The position numbers and the translations under genes were made by a program. The notes below the pieces were generated by a model, which saw nothing but the letters and a program-made list of their open reading frames with translations, had not been told where the DNA came from and did no database searches. From positions 310,001-374,000 of the forward strand of contig NZ_SEWX01000005.1 of assembly GCF_004307455.1 (NCBI RefSeq): a stretch of DNA of 64,000 bases, read 5' to 3'. Shown piece by piece: positions 35,990 to 45,441 of the stretch (the stretch's first letter is position 1; each line of letters starts with the position of its first letter). This DNA is from Aquirufa nivalisilvae (GTDB taxonomy: Bacteria; Bacteroidota; Bacteroidia; Cytophagales; Spirosomataceae).

Positions 35990-35997
35990 TATTTTTG
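35990..35997 (+). promoter_or_regulatory. -7 box of ychF promoter
   Basis: A perfect TAnnTTTG (TATTTTTG) lies 20 bp upstream of the ychF ATG, directly after the preceding terminator. The -33 region overlaps the terminator T tract, so the spacing partner is unclear. Confidence 0.45.
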
Positions 35998-36017
35998 CGC
36001 TTCATTTTAAATAAGCT

Positions 36018-37121
36018 ATGGGATTAACGTGTGGAATTGTAGGTTTACCTAATGTGGGTAAGTCAACTTTATTTAGTGCTATTTCTTCTAATAAAGCAGA
36101 AGCAGCTAATTACCCTTTTTGTACAATTGAACCCAATGTGGGAATTGTTACTGTACCTGATGAGCGCTTGTCCATTTTGGAAGGCTTAGTGAATCCTCAG
36201 CGTGTACTTCCAACAGTGATTGAATTTACGGATATTGCTGGTTTGGTAAAAGGTGCTTCACAAGGTGCAGGTTTAGGAAATAAGTTCTTAGCCAATATTC
36301 GCGAAGTTGATGCCATCATTCACGTAGTACGCTGTTTTGAAGATGAAAATATTGTTCACGTTGAGGGACGTGTTAATCCAGTTAGTGATAAGGAAATCAT
36401 CGACATGGAATTACAATTGAAAGATTTAGAATCTGTTGATAAAAAGATTTCCAAAACCGAACGTGCAGCTAAGGCTGGTGATGCTAAGGCTAGACAAGAA
36501 TTGGCAGCTCTACAACAGTTTAAAGCTACTTTAGAAGCGGGTAAATCTGCTCGAACTTTGGAAATGGATCCAGAATTAAGATCCGCTGCCATTGGAGATT
36601 TATATTTGCTAACCGATAAGCCTGTTATTTATGTGGCAAATGTAGATGAATCGGCACTAGCTCAAGGTGGAAACGAATATGTAGATCAATTAAGAGCCAA
36701 TGTACAGGTTGAAAATGCCGAGGTAATTGTGGTTTGCGCCGCTTTAGAGGCTCAAATTGCTGAAATTGAAGATATGGATGAAAGAGCTATGTTTTTAGGT
36801 GAATATGGCTTAACAGAATCAGGTTTAAGTAAGTTGATTCGTAGTTCTTATTATTTATTGAACTTGATTACTTACTTCACCGCAGGAGTACAAGAAGTTC
36901 GTGCCTGGACCATTCAAAAAGGTTGGAAGGCTCCTCAAGCTGCTGGTGTTATTCATACGGATTTCGAAAAAGGATTTATTCGTGCAGAAGTAATCAAACT
37001 GTCTGATTACCAAGCATTAAAGACTGAGTTAGCTTGTAAAGAGGCGGGTAAGATGAGCGTGGAAGGAAAAGAATATGTCGTGCAAGATGGTGATATCATG
37101 CACTTTAGATTTAATGTATAA
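36018..37121 (+). CDS. ychF: Redox-regulated ATPase YchF
   Basis: 367 residues, an Obg-family P-loop NTPase that prefers ATP and binds ribosomes. G1 is GLPNVGKST (8-16), G2/G3 are [11 protein letters not shown] and [20 protein letters not shown], and the G4-like motif is ANVDES. A coiled coil covers ~135-170. The C-terminal TGS domain holds [12 protein letters not shown], ending in [10 protein letters not shown]. Length is standard for the family. The stop abuts the convergent plug gene with no intervening base. Confidence 0.97.
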   Translation: MGLTCGIVGLPNVGKSTLFSAISSNKAEAANYPFCTIEPNVGIVTVPDERLSILEGLVNPQRVLPTVIEFTDIAGLVKGASQGAGLGNKFLANIREVDAIIHVVRCFEDENIVHVEGRVNPVSDKEIIDMELQLKDLESVDKKISKTERAAKAGDAKARQELAALQQFKATLEAGKSARTLEMDPELRSAAIGDLYLLTDKPVIYVANVDESALAQGGNEYVDQLRANVQVENAEVIVVCAALEAQIAEIEDMDERAMFLGEYGLTESGLSKLIRSSYYLLNLITYFTAGVQEVRAWTIQKGWKAPQAAGVIHTDFEKGFIRAEVIKLSDYQALKTELACKEAGKMSVEGKEYVVQDGDIMHFRFNV

Positions 37122-38357
37122 TTAGGGATAAGTTAATTTATTATATCCCAATAATGAATCATGGCGATCGCCAGGTTTTCTAAAATAAACCAATACTTCA
37201 TAAGTATTTTCAGTTTGTGAGTAATTACCTTCTAACATCGTATTAGGTAAATTACTTGCAAACTGATAATTATAAATTCCTTGTTTTAGTCGAATCTTTT
37301 TCATGTACATCTGCTTAGAAACATCGTATTCCATCAGATTATCAGTATTCTTCTCAAATTGGTTGAAAGCACCCACCACATAAATCTTTTCATTAGGTAA
37401 TTCTTCCATTTTTAATTGAAAATTACACCAGATATAATCTGATGCCACACTTGAATTACCATTTTCATAATGGTCAATCACAAATGCCCCATCAAAATCA
37501 GGTCTTTGGACGTAGGAATAATTCCCTTGAGGAACTTCCACTTGGGTGCTTATTTCTGTAAATGCATCGGATTGACGAATATTCTCAACAAATGTCATTT
37601 TTTGTTGGGTACTAGATAGATTGATCAGCCTAAATTCATTCCCTCCAGGAATCACGTTTTCGTTATCATAGAAAGGAAAAGTAATTCTCCTTTCTTGCCC
37701 ATTAATTTGTGCTCGTGGTATTTTATTCAACCAATTTTCTGTTTGATAATTTTTTCTCAAAATTATGCTTAAGCCTTCATCTGAATTCAACATTAATTGA
37801 TTAGGATATAAGATGGTTAAATCAATGGCTTGGTGAGTATTTCGTAGATTATTGGGTCTAGCAAAGGATATTTTTGCAGCAACTGTTAGCGCATTTTCAT
37901 AAACTGAAAACCTCTTGGTGAAAACGGTATCTCGCTTATTTCTTTGAGCATAAACCATAGCGATGAAATTACCACTTATTCTAACTTTGGGTAATTCGAT
38001 TTGATAATGCAAATAGGGAATTTTAGTGCCAAATGAATTTCTAGGTGAGCGAATGGGCACATCATTGAAGTCTTGTAAATACTCTATTTCTGATAGGGAT
38101 GAAGGCTTCCAGTCGGCTTGACAGTGTATAATACGCAGATGGTAAGTTAAATTTTTCATCGCCAAATCGTCAAATGATAATAGATAATTACCTTGACTAG
38201 CAATGTCCATCACCGGATTATCTGTGATGATGGTTTTTTCTTCTGATCTACTTAAAATAATGGTCTGAACCTCGCTTTTGAATTTTTTACTTTTAATCTG
38301 ACCTAATGCCGAAAGACTAAAAAATAGAAACACGAAGGTCAAACCATTGAATTTCAT
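37122..38357 (-). CDS. plug: Type IX secretion system plug protein (DUF5103)
   Basis: 411-residue exported protein with a signal peptide (MKFNGLTFVFLFFSLSALGQ). Family landmarks of DUF5103 include YHLRIIHCQADWKPSSLSEIEYL and QGNYSYVQRPDFDGAFV, with YVVGAFNQFE in the C-terminal beta domain. The family was identified in Flavobacterium as Plug, which closes the periplasmic side of the SprA channel when no substrate is loaded. sprA is present at the left end of this window, about 31 kb away. The plug gene ends directly against ychF and follows the ABC-F gene by 4 bp, so it is read in that minus-strand unit. Confidence 0.9.
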   Translation of the reverse strand: MKFNGLTFVFLFFSLSALGQIKSKKFKSEVQTIILSRSEEKTIITDNPVMDIASQGNYLLSFDDLAMKNLTYHLRIIHCQADWKPSSLSEIEYLQDFNDVPIRSPRNSFGTKIPYLHYQIELPKVRISGNFIAMVYAQRNKRDTVFTKRFSVYENALTVAAKISFARPNNLRNTHQAIDLTILYPNQLMLNSDEGLSIILRKNYQTENWLNKIPRAQINGQERRITFPFYDNENVIPGGNEFRLINLSSTQQKMTFVENIRQSDAFTEISTQVEVPQGNYSYVQRPDFDGAFVIDHYENGNSSVASDYIWCNFQLKMEELPNEKIYVVGAFNQFEKNTDNLMEYDVSKQMYMKKIRLKQGIYNYQFASNLPNTMLEGNYSQTENTYEVLVYFRKPGDRHDSLLGYNKLTYP

Positions 38358-38361
38358 GGAG

Positions 38362-40242
38362 TTAGGCTATTAAGGTTTCCCACTCACTCATGACTTGACT
38401 TAATTCATCCGAAACTAATCTTAGTTTTTCTTCCCAAGTTTTCATTTCTTGAAATTCATTATTTTGAGCTAAATCTGACATTTTAGTCTCAATTTCCCCT
38501 TTTTTATTTTCCAAGTCCATGATTTTCGCCTCTAATTTTTCAATCTGTTTGGCATTATTAACGACAGGAGTAGTAGGTGCAATGGTTTTCTCAATTTCTG
38601 GCTTAGGCTTCTCCGTTGCTTTTTTATTTCCACTAGGTAATTCTACTTTCCTAGTTTCTTGCCAAGTTTCATATTCTTCAAAAGAGCCCGGATATTCTTT
38701 GATTTCATAATCCTCTAAATACCAGATTTTATTGGCAATTTGAGATACAAAGAATCGATCGTGGGAAACGACAACATAACTACCTTCATATTGCTGCAAG
38801 GCTTGAATTAAGATATTCACCGATTGCATGTCGAGGTGGTTGGTAGGCTCATCTAATAAAAGGAAGTTAGCCTGAGAAATCAATACCTTAGCAAGGGCTA
38901 CACGAGATTTTTCACCTCCAGAAAGCACTTTGATTTTCTTGAAAACCTCTTCACCAGAAAATAAAAAGCATCCTAAAATACTTCTTAATTCCATTTCAGT
39001 TTTAGCTGTTCCAGTAGATTTTAATTCATCTAAAAGAGAATTTTCTACTTGTAAACTTTCCAATTGATGCTGAGCGAAGAAGGATTCAATCACATTATGT
39101 CCTAATCTTCTTTCGCCTTCAATCTTCTCTGTTCCTGAAATGATTCGCAATAAGGTGGATTTACCTTTACCATTGGCTCCAATTAAGGCAATTTTATCTC
39201 CACGATTAATCGTAGCTGAGGTGTTTTTTAAGATAATTTTTTCTCCATAAGCTTTCGAAATTTGTTCCAAAAAGAGAATAAATCTACCTGGTTGAGTTCC
39301 AAAGTTGAATTTGAAATTGACCTTAGCTTTTTCATCGATGACATCATCAATGATATCAATTTTATCTAATGCTTTTACGCGCGATTGAACTTGACGGGCT
39401 TTAGAAGCCTTAGCTTTGAATCGTTCAATAAAACGTTCCGTTTGTCGGATTTGAGCTTGTTGGTTTTCATAGGCTCCTTTTTGGACCTCATTTCTCAAGG
39501 CTTTTTCTTCCATATAAAAGGAATAATTTCCTGGATATAAAGTTATTTTAGCATTGGAAACCTCAGCAATATGATCTATGGTTCTATCTAAGAAATAGCG
39601 ATCGTGTGATACAACGACAATGGATCCCTCGTAATCATGGATGTATTTTTCTACCCATTCGATAGAAGGTAAGTCCAAGTGGTTAGTTGGCTCATCCAGT
39701 AATAGCAAGGCAGGCTTTTGTAATAATAATTTAGCCAACATCACACGCATTCTCCATCCTCCTGAAAATAATCGTAAAGGTCGAGATAAATCTTCCGTAC
39801 TAAATCCTAAACCCTCAAGAATTTCCTCTGTCTTTGCTTGGATTGTATACCCGTCTAAACGTTCAAATTCTTCTTGTAAATGCGCAAGAACATCGATATC
39901 CTTATCTTCATAGTTGGTTTCCATCTTGTGCAAGACTGCATCTATTTTGTGCTGAAGCTCTAATTGCTTCTCAAAAGCCTGCATGGCAACTTCCAAGATA
40001 CTATCGTCTGTTTGATAGGATAATAAATCTTGATTCAGAAAACCGATGGTGCATTCTCCCGACTTAGAAATATTTCCTCCATCAGGAGAGTATTCGCCAG
40101 ATATTAAGCGAAGAAGGGTGGATTTACCTGTACCATTGGCCCCAATGAGACCAATCTTGGTTTTAGGTTTGATATGTAAATTGGCATTTTCATATAATGC
40201 CCGACTACCGAAATAGAAACTTAAATTGGATATGGATAACAT
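38362..40242 (-). CDS. ABC-F family ATPase (Uup/EttA-like)
   Basis: 626 residues with two ABC domains and no TM segment. Walker A motifs are GANGTGKST (~34-42) and GANGKGKST (~353-361). Signatures are RLFSGGWRMR and VLSGGEKSRV, with two LLLDEPTNHLD Walker B motifs. The interdomain linker is basic and coiled (RFIERFKAKASKARQVQSR). The C-terminal ~80 residues form a predicted coiled coil after a Lys/Pro-rich spacer, as in Uup. ABC-F proteins act on ribosomes. It lies 4 bp upstream of the plug gene and 23 bp downstream of the glutamate-synthase-like gene. Confidence 0.93.
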   Translation of the reverse strand: MLSISNLSFYFGSRALYENANLHIKPKTKIGLIGANGTGKSTLLRLISGEYSPDGGNISKSGECTIGFLNQDLLSYQTDDSILEVAMQAFEKQLELQHKIDAVLHKMETNYEDKDIDVLAHLQEEFERLDGYTIQAKTEEILEGLGFSTEDLSRPLRLFSGGWRMRVMLAKLLLQKPALLLLDEPTNHLDLPSIEWVEKYIHDYEGSIVVVSHDRYFLDRTIDHIAEVSNAKITLYPGNYSFYMEEKALRNEVQKGAYENQQAQIRQTERFIERFKAKASKARQVQSRVKALDKIDIIDDVIDEKAKVNFKFNFGTQPGRFILFLEQISKAYGEKIILKNTSATINRGDKIALIGANGKGKSTLLRIISGTEKIEGERRLGHNVIESFFAQHQLESLQVENSLLDELKSTGTAKTEMELRSILGCFLFSGEEVFKKIKVLSGGEKSRVALAKVLISQANFLLLDEPTNHLDMQSVNILIQALQQYEGSYVVVSHDRFFVSQIANKIWYLEDYEIKEYPGSFEEYETWQETRKVELPSGNKKATEKPKPEIEKTIAPTTPVVNNAKQIEKLEAKIMDLENKKGEIETKMSDLAQNNEFQEMKTWEEKLRLVSDELSQVMSEWETLIA

Positions 40243-40265
40243 AGTGCAAAGATAACCAAACCTTT

Positions 40266-41855
40266 CTAAACCTGAGGTGCAAATGTTAATCGTTTTCTTG
40301 CACCATCACCACCTAAATGAGAACAAGTCAATAAATCATTGAAACTACCATATTTTACGGGGTCTTTGTGGTAACCTAATGACTTAGAAAGAGCTATCGT
40401 CCGATTATTATCACCCATAGAGAATTCAATATCATCCATGGTTAATTGACATGGATGTTCATATCCACAGGCATGCGTTATTTCACCGATTTCTTTGATT
40501 AAGGTATAATGGTATAAATAATAGCGTTCACTTTTTAATGTTACATCGATACCAGCTTGTAGCCATTTGTTAGAAGTCGCAATTCCTGTTGGACAATGAT
40601 TTGTATGACATTTTTGTGCTTGAATGCAGCCAATGGACATCATAGCTTCTCGAGCTATATTTACTGAATCAGCACCCATAGCAAAGGCCATTAAGGCTTT
40701 TTCAGGAAATCCCAGTTTTCCAGAGGCAATAAAAAAGATGTGCTCTGTTAATTCTTGTCTTTGGAATATTTGGTAAACTTTGGCAAATGCGAAAGTAAAT
40801 GGCATGGATACATGATCAGCAAAGGCATGTGGTGCTGCTCCCGTTCCGCCCTCGCCACCATCAATGGTTATAAAATCAGGTCCTTTACCTGTTTTTTTCA
40901 TGTACAGTGCTAATTCTTCCCATTGTTCTAATTTTCCAATGGCAGATTTAATCCCGACAGGTAATCCGGTAGCCTCTGCCATTTTTTCTATGAAATCCAC
41001 CATTTCGGGAATATTGGAAAATTCAGAATGAAAAGCAGGGGAGAAGGCATCTTTTCCAATAGGGATATGACGAATATCCGCAATTTCTTTATTCACCTTG
41101 GCAGCAGGTAGCATACCGCCTTTACCAGGCTTAGCTCCTTGAGAGAGTTTTAATTCAATGGCTCTTAGTCTAGGATTTGCTTGCACTTTTTCCACTAACT
41201 TTTCCATGGAAAATTTCCCGTCCAAATCCCTTACACCGAAATATGCGGTTCCAATATTTAAGACTATATCAGCACCCATTTGATGGTAAGGAGATAATGA
41301 TCCTTCACCAGTATTGTGAAAACAGCCTGCTAAGTAGGCCCCTTTGTTTAGTGATTCTACCGCTTTGGCTGACAAAGAACCATAACTCATGCCAGAGATA
41401 TTAACGACAGAATAGGGGCGGAAAGGTCTTTTTCTTTCATGATAAGCGCCAATAATTTTAGCAGCTGGAATAACACCAGGATTACTTCTAAATGGATGAT
41501 CTTTGGGTGGATTATAACCCATCATGGCATTTTTTATGAAAATATACCCTGGAGAATTGAAATCTTGATCACTTCCAAAACCTTGTAAATTGTTTTCATT
41601 TTTAGAAGAAGCGTAAATCCATGACCGCTCTTGACGATTAAATGGGAGCTCTTCTCGGTTATTAGCAACGATGTATTGTCGAATTTCTGGCCCAATTCGC
41701 TCAATCCAATATCGAATATGCCCTACGATGGGAAAATTGTGTGTGATGGTGTGACTTTTCTGAATGAAAACATCACGTATGATAACGGCAACGAGGAGAA
41801 AAACTAGCCAAAACCAAAATGAAGAGATTATTTCTAGTAGATAATTAGTTTGCAT
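40266..41855 (-). CDS. FMN-binding glutamate synthase-like protein
   Basis: About 529 residues. An N-terminal TM helix (residues ~8-27) is followed by a glutamate-synthase FMN domain (TIM barrel) with INISGMSYGSLS-like and GEGSLSPYH segments, KLSQGAKPGKGGMLP, and DGGEGGTGAAPHAF. The cysteine cluster CIQAQKCHTNHCPTG resembles the 3Fe-4S ligands of GltB. Glutaminase and GltD modules are missing, so it is a stand-alone membrane-anchored relative whose substrate is not established. ATG 41855 is used; an upstream TTG at 41894 would put 13 extra residues over the divergent promoter. Confidence 0.88.
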   Translation of the reverse strand: MQTNYLLEIISSFWFWLVFLLVAVIIRDVFIQKSHTITHNFPIVGHIRYWIERIGPEIRQYIVANNREELPFNRQERSWIYASSKNENNLQGFGSDQDFNSPGYIFIKNAMMGYNPPKDHPFRSNPGVIPAAKIIGAYHERKRPFRPYSVVNISGMSYGSLSAKAVESLNKGAYLAGCFHNTGEGSLSPYHQMGADIVLNIGTAYFGVRDLDGKFSMEKLVEKVQANPRLRAIELKLSQGAKPGKGGMLPAAKVNKEIADIRHIPIGKDAFSPAFHSEFSNIPEMVDFIEKMAEATGLPVGIKSAIGKLEQWEELALYMKKTGKGPDFITIDGGEGGTGAAPHAFADHVSMPFTFAFAKVYQIFQRQELTEHIFFIASGKLGFPEKALMAFAMGADSVNIAREAMMSIGCIQAQKCHTNHCPTGIATSNKWLQAGIDVTLKSERYYLYHYTLIKEIGEITHACGYEHPCQLTMDDIEFSMGDNNRTIALSKSLGYHKDPVKYGSFNDLLTCSHLGGDGARKRLTFAPQV

Positions 41856-41940
41856 AATCAGATGAAGTAAAATTCGGTGAAACGAATATAGCAAAGAACG
41901 TTGGCATGCCCTTAAAAGTTTTATTCCCCCATATTATTTT

Positions 41941-41948
41941 TATCTTTG
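41941..41948 (+). promoter_or_regulatory. -7 box upstream of the Ldh-family gene
   Basis: A perfect TAnnTTTG (TATCTTTG) lies 18 bp before the ATG at 41967. An in-frame TTG (41946) lies inside this box, which argues against using it as the start. Confidence 0.55.
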
Positions 41949-41966
41949 TGTTTTGTTTTTAAGACT

Positions 41967-43046
41967 ATGCAAGCAGATTTTAACCGCCTACAAAATTTTG
42001 TGGCCTCGGTTTTCGAATCCATTGGTACTCCAGAAATTCAAGCCCAATTGGCCGCTGAGGTTTTAGTATCTGCGGATGCGCGTGGGATCGATTCACATGG
42101 AGTTGCTAGATTAGCGGGTTATGTTCGATTATTCGATCATGGACGCTTGAATCCGAATCCACAGATTAAGATTGTTCATGAATCACCTTCTACAGCTGTG
42201 ATCGATGGAGATAAGGGTTTAGGTTTAGTGGTTGCACCATACGCCATGGAAATAGCGTGCGAGAAAGCAGAAAAAGCAGGTACAGGTTGGATTGCAGTTC
42301 GAAATTCAAATCACTTTGGTATTGCCGGATATCATGCCATGAAAGCGCTAAATCATCAAATGATTGGCTGGGCTATGACTCATGCGGCTCCATTGGTTAC
42401 TCCCACCTTTTCACGGGAAAAATTATTAGGAACGAATCCAGTTGCCATGGCAATTCCGGCATTGACCGAACCTGCATTTGTGGCAGATTTTGCTTCCACA
42501 GCAGTAGCTTATGGTAAATTAGAAATATTACAAAGAAAAGGTCTAAATACACCCGATGGCTGGGTACAAGATGCTGAAGGAAATCCTTGCAATGATGCCT
42601 TTGCCATTAAAAACGGAGGAGCATTGCTTCCATTAGGTGGAGATCGAGAACATGGATCACATAAAGGATATGCTTTAGGTGCTATGGTCGATATTCTATC
42701 GGGCGTATTGTCTGGTGCTAATTTTGGCCCTTGGGTACCACCATTCGCCACAGCAGGGTTTATGTCGGCTGGAGAATCTGTTGGAATTGGAACAGGTCAT
42801 TTTCTTGGTGCTATGCGGATTGACGCTTTTAGGCCTGCTGATGAGTTTAAAAAAGATATGGATAAGTGGATTCAACGGTTTCGTTCTGCACAAGCTGTGG
42901 AAGGAAAGCAAGTTATTATCCCTGGTGACCCAGAAAGAGAATTAGAAGTGGAGCGTAAAGCAAATGGAATACCATTATTGGAACCTGTTGTAAGAGATCT
43001 AGAAACTCTTGCCAATCGATTTAATGTACCTTTTATTTTAGCCTAA
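41967..43046 (+). CDS. Ldh-family malate/L-lactate-type dehydrogenase
   Basis: 359 residues of the NAD(P)-dependent Ldh/YlbC/ureidoglycolate family, a fold unrelated to classical lactate dehydrogenases. Landmarks are SADARGIDSHGVARL near residue 40 (catalytic His), VRNSNHFGIAGYHAM, and the C-terminal DREHGSHKGYALGAMVDILSGVLSGANFG. The true substrate (malate, lactate, ureidoglycolate or another 2-hydroxy acid) is open. ATG 41967 is chosen over TTG 41946, which sits in the promoter. It leads an operon with mltG, ybgC, yihY and tsaC, with 1-2 bp gaps. Confidence 0.92.
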   Translation: MQADFNRLQNFVASVFESIGTPEIQAQLAAEVLVSADARGIDSHGVARLAGYVRLFDHGRLNPNPQIKIVHESPSTAVIDGDKGLGLVVAPYAMEIACEKAEKAGTGWIAVRNSNHFGIAGYHAMKALNHQMIGWAMTHAAPLVTPTFSREKLLGTNPVAMAIPALTEPAFVADFASTAVAYGKLEILQRKGLNTPDGWVQDAEGNPCNDAFAIKNGGALLPLGGDREHGSHKGYALGAMVDILSGVLSGANFGPWVPPFATAGFMSAGESVGIGTGHFLGAMRIDAFRPADEFKKDMDKWIQRFRSAQAVEGKQVIIPGDPERELEVERKANGIPLLEPVVRDLETLANRFNVPFILA

Positions 43047-43047
43047 C

Positions 43048-44082
43048 ATGATAGATAACAAGAAATTCAAGATTTTCATATTGCTGTTTTCGCTATTGGC
43101 GGCCATGTTTTCATATTACGTTTGGCAGGTTTTCAAGACACCAAATTTTGATGTTAAAGCTGATAAGCCATTTGTTTTATTGATTCCTAAAGGTGCAAGT
43201 TTTCAAACGGTTTTAGATACCCTAGACAAGCATAAATTAGTTAGAGATCAATTGAGCTTTCGCTTTCTAGCTAAGATCTTGTCTTATCCAGAAAGAGTAA
43301 AGGCTGGAAGGTATTTAATTTATTCCGAGTCAGGTAACTTTGAAGTAATCAGGAAGCTAAGAAATGGTCGACAAGACGCCATTCGTTTGGTAATCAATAC
43401 CTTTCGATTAAAAGAGGATTTAGCGGGGAAATTGGCTAAACAATTACCATTTGATTCGACATTTATTTACAAACAATTAGATTCCAACGAGTATGTAAGT
43501 CAATTTGGATTCAACAAGGAAACCATTCCTTGTATGTTTATTCCGAATACCTATGAAATACTTTGGACTTCTTCTTTTGAATCATTCATGTCAAAAATGA
43601 ACAAAGAGTATACTAAGTTTTGGACCTCTGAAAGAAAAGAAAAGGCTAAAAAATTAGCTTTAAATCCTACCGAAGTTGGAATTTTGGCCTCCATTGTAGA
43701 AGGCGAAAGTAAAAAGTCAGATGAGCAATCTCGGATTGCTGGGGTTTATTGGAATCGATTAAAAACAGGTATGCCATTGCAAGCTGATCCAACGATTGTT
43801 TTTGCATGGAAAGATTTCACCATTAAACGAGTTACTGGAAAGTATACTGCCATTAGTTCTCCGTATAATACTTACAAATTAACAGGACTACCTCCGGGAC
43901 CAATCTCTATTCCTTCACCTCAGGTTATTGATAAGGTGTTAAGTTTAGAAAGACATTCCTATTTGTATTTTTGTGCCAAAGAAGATTTTTCAGGATACCA
44001 TTCCTTTGCCACTAGCTATGAGGAACATATGCAAAATGCAAGAAGGTATCAAAGTGCTTTAAATGCTTTGAAAATTAAATAG
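43048..44082 (+). CDS. mltG: Endolytic transglycosylase MltG
   Basis: 344 residues with one N-terminal TM helix (about 7-26) and a periplasmic YceG domain. MltG cuts nascent glycan chains and sets their length near the elongation and division machinery. The catalytic glutamate lies in LASIVEGESKKSDEQSRIAGVYWNRLK (as positions ~216-242). The downstream conserved LQADPTIVFA, SPYNTYKLTGLPPGPISIPS and FCAKEDFSGYHSFATSYEEH are present. Length is typical. Confidence 0.96.
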   Translation: MIDNKKFKIFILLFSLLAAMFSYYVWQVFKTPNFDVKADKPFVLLIPKGASFQTVLDTLDKHKLVRDQLSFRFLAKILSYPERVKAGRYLIYSESGNFEVIRKLRNGRQDAIRLVINTFRLKEDLAGKLAKQLPFDSTFIYKQLDSNEYVSQFGFNKETIPCMFIPNTYEILWTSSFESFMSKMNKEYTKFWTSERKEKAKKLALNPTEVGILASIVEGESKKSDEQSRIAGVYWNRLKTGMPLQADPTIVFAWKDFTIKRVTGKYTAISSPYNTYKLTGLPPGPISIPSPQVIDKVLSLERHSYLYFCAKEDFSGYHSFATSYEEHMQNARRYQSALNALKIK

Positions 44083-44084
44083 AT

Positions 44085-44489
44085 ATGTATAGCTACGCAG
44101 TAAATTATCGAGTTTGTTATGCCGATACGGATCAAATGGGATATGTTTACTATGGTAACTATGCTCGTTTATTTGAAATTGCTCGAGTAGAGACTTTACG
44201 TAGCTTAGGTGTCAGCTATAAGGATCTGGAAGACCAACGAATCGGTTTGCCAGTATATGAGAACTATTCCAAATTTTTAGCTCCCGCTTATTATGATGAG
44301 TTATTGACAATTGAGTGCACATTATTGTCATTACCTCAGGTACGCATTCAATTTTCTTATCGAATATTGAATAGTAAGCAGGAATTAATCCATGAAGGGA
44401 AAACTACGCTTGTCTTTATGGATATGAAACGACAAAAAATGGTGAAGGCTCCCGATTATTTATTGGAAGTTTTGAAGCCATATTTTTAA
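44085..44489 (+). CDS. YbgC/FadM-type acyl-CoA thioesterase
   Basis: 134-residue hotdog-fold thioesterase of the 4-hydroxybenzoyl-CoA/YbgC family. The active-site helix reads CYADTDQMGYVYYGNYARLFEIARVE, with the expected catalytic Asp at residue 16. It hydrolyses an acyl-CoA; YbgC in other bacteria is linked to the Tol-Pal envelope complex, but no tol genes are here. It lies 2 bp after mltG and 1 bp before yihY, an arrangement that suggests membrane or envelope lipid function. Confidence 0.92.
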   Translation: MYSYAVNYRVCYADTDQMGYVYYGNYARLFEIARVETLRSLGVSYKDLEDQRIGLPVYENYSKFLAPAYYDELLTIECTLLSLPQVRIQFSYRILNSKQELIHEGKTTLVFMDMKRQKMVKAPDYLLEVLKPYF

Positions 44490-44490
44490 T

Positions 44491-45441
44491 ATGAAAAAAA
44501 GTATACTCCGTGAACTTAAAATAATTTGGAAGGAACTAGAGGAACACTATGTCTTAGCTAGAATTTTGACTATTCTATATCAAAAGGTTTTTCAATTTGA
44601 TATCGATGTACGTGCAGCAGCAGTAGCTTACAATTTTACATTAGCCTTTTTCCCGGCCATTATTTTTCTCTTTTCATTATTAGCCTATTTGCCCATTGAA
44701 CATTTAGATGTTAAGATGATTGGGTTTTTAAAAGGATCTATTCCCAAAAGTATGCTCAAGGATTTATCCGAGCTGGTGGTAGAATTAGTTAGTAATAAAA
44801 GGGGAGGAGTTTTGTCATTTGGTTTTATTTTGGCTCTTTATGCGTCTACGAGTGGAATAATGGCATTAATTAGGTCTTTTAACTTGACCTACAAAACCAA
44901 CGAAAATCGGGGTTATATTAAAGAAAGGGTGATAGCGGTCGCCTTGAACTTTCTGTTGACTTTTGTATTAATTACTGCCTTTTTGGTGTTCATTGTGGGT
45001 AATTTAATTGTTCATAGTTTGGCAAATAAAGGTTTAATAAATTATGACTTCACGTTTTACTTCATCAAAATACTTACCTATTTTGTTATATTTTCAGTAT
45101 TCTTTTTGACGATATCCATTATCTATTTTTATGCTCCAGCTATTCATAAAAGATGGAAATTTTTCAATGCAGGTTCCATTACAGCGTCTATTTTAACGAT
45201 CAGCATTACAAATATTTTCTCTTATTATTTAGTGAATTTTGCGAGTTATAATAAGGTATATGGCTCTATTGGTTCACTTATTGCCTTGATGGTTTGGCTG
45301 TATTTTTTCGCACTGATATTGCTTGTTGGATTTGAAATTAATGCGAGCATTGATCAAGTTAAAATAGAGGATAACGAACAAGAGCCTAATGATTTTTTTT
45401 ACCCACCTTCTCGACTAAAAAATGGAAGCTCAATGGATTAA
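44491..45441 (+). CDS. YihY/BrkB family inner-membrane protein
   Basis: 316 residues with six TM helices in the YihY/virulence-factor-BrkB pattern. DVRAAAVAYNFTLAFFPAIIFLFSLLAYLP comes first (quoted by position ~33-62). Then come RGGVLSFGFILALYASTSGIMALI, FFLTISIIYFYAPAIHKRWK, and YNKVYGSIGSLIALMVWLYFFALILLVGFEINA near residue 255. Despite an old annotation as ribonuclease BN, the family is a membrane protein of uncertain role. Its last 20 bp overlap the tsaC start. Confidence 0.93.
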   Translation: MKKSILRELKIIWKELEEHYVLARILTILYQKVFQFDIDVRAAAVAYNFTLAFFPAIIFLFSLLAYLPIEHLDVKMIGFLKGSIPKSMLKDLSELVVELVSNKRGGVLSFGFILALYASTSGIMALIRSFNLTYKTNENRGYIKERVIAVALNFLLTFVLITAFLVFIVGNLIVHSLANKGLINYDFTFYFIKILTYFVIFSVFFLTISIIYFYAPAIHKRWKFFNAGSITASILTISITNIFSYYLVNFASYNKVYGSIGSLIALMVWLYFFALILLVGFEINASIDQVKIEDNEQEPNDFFYPPSRLKNGSSMD

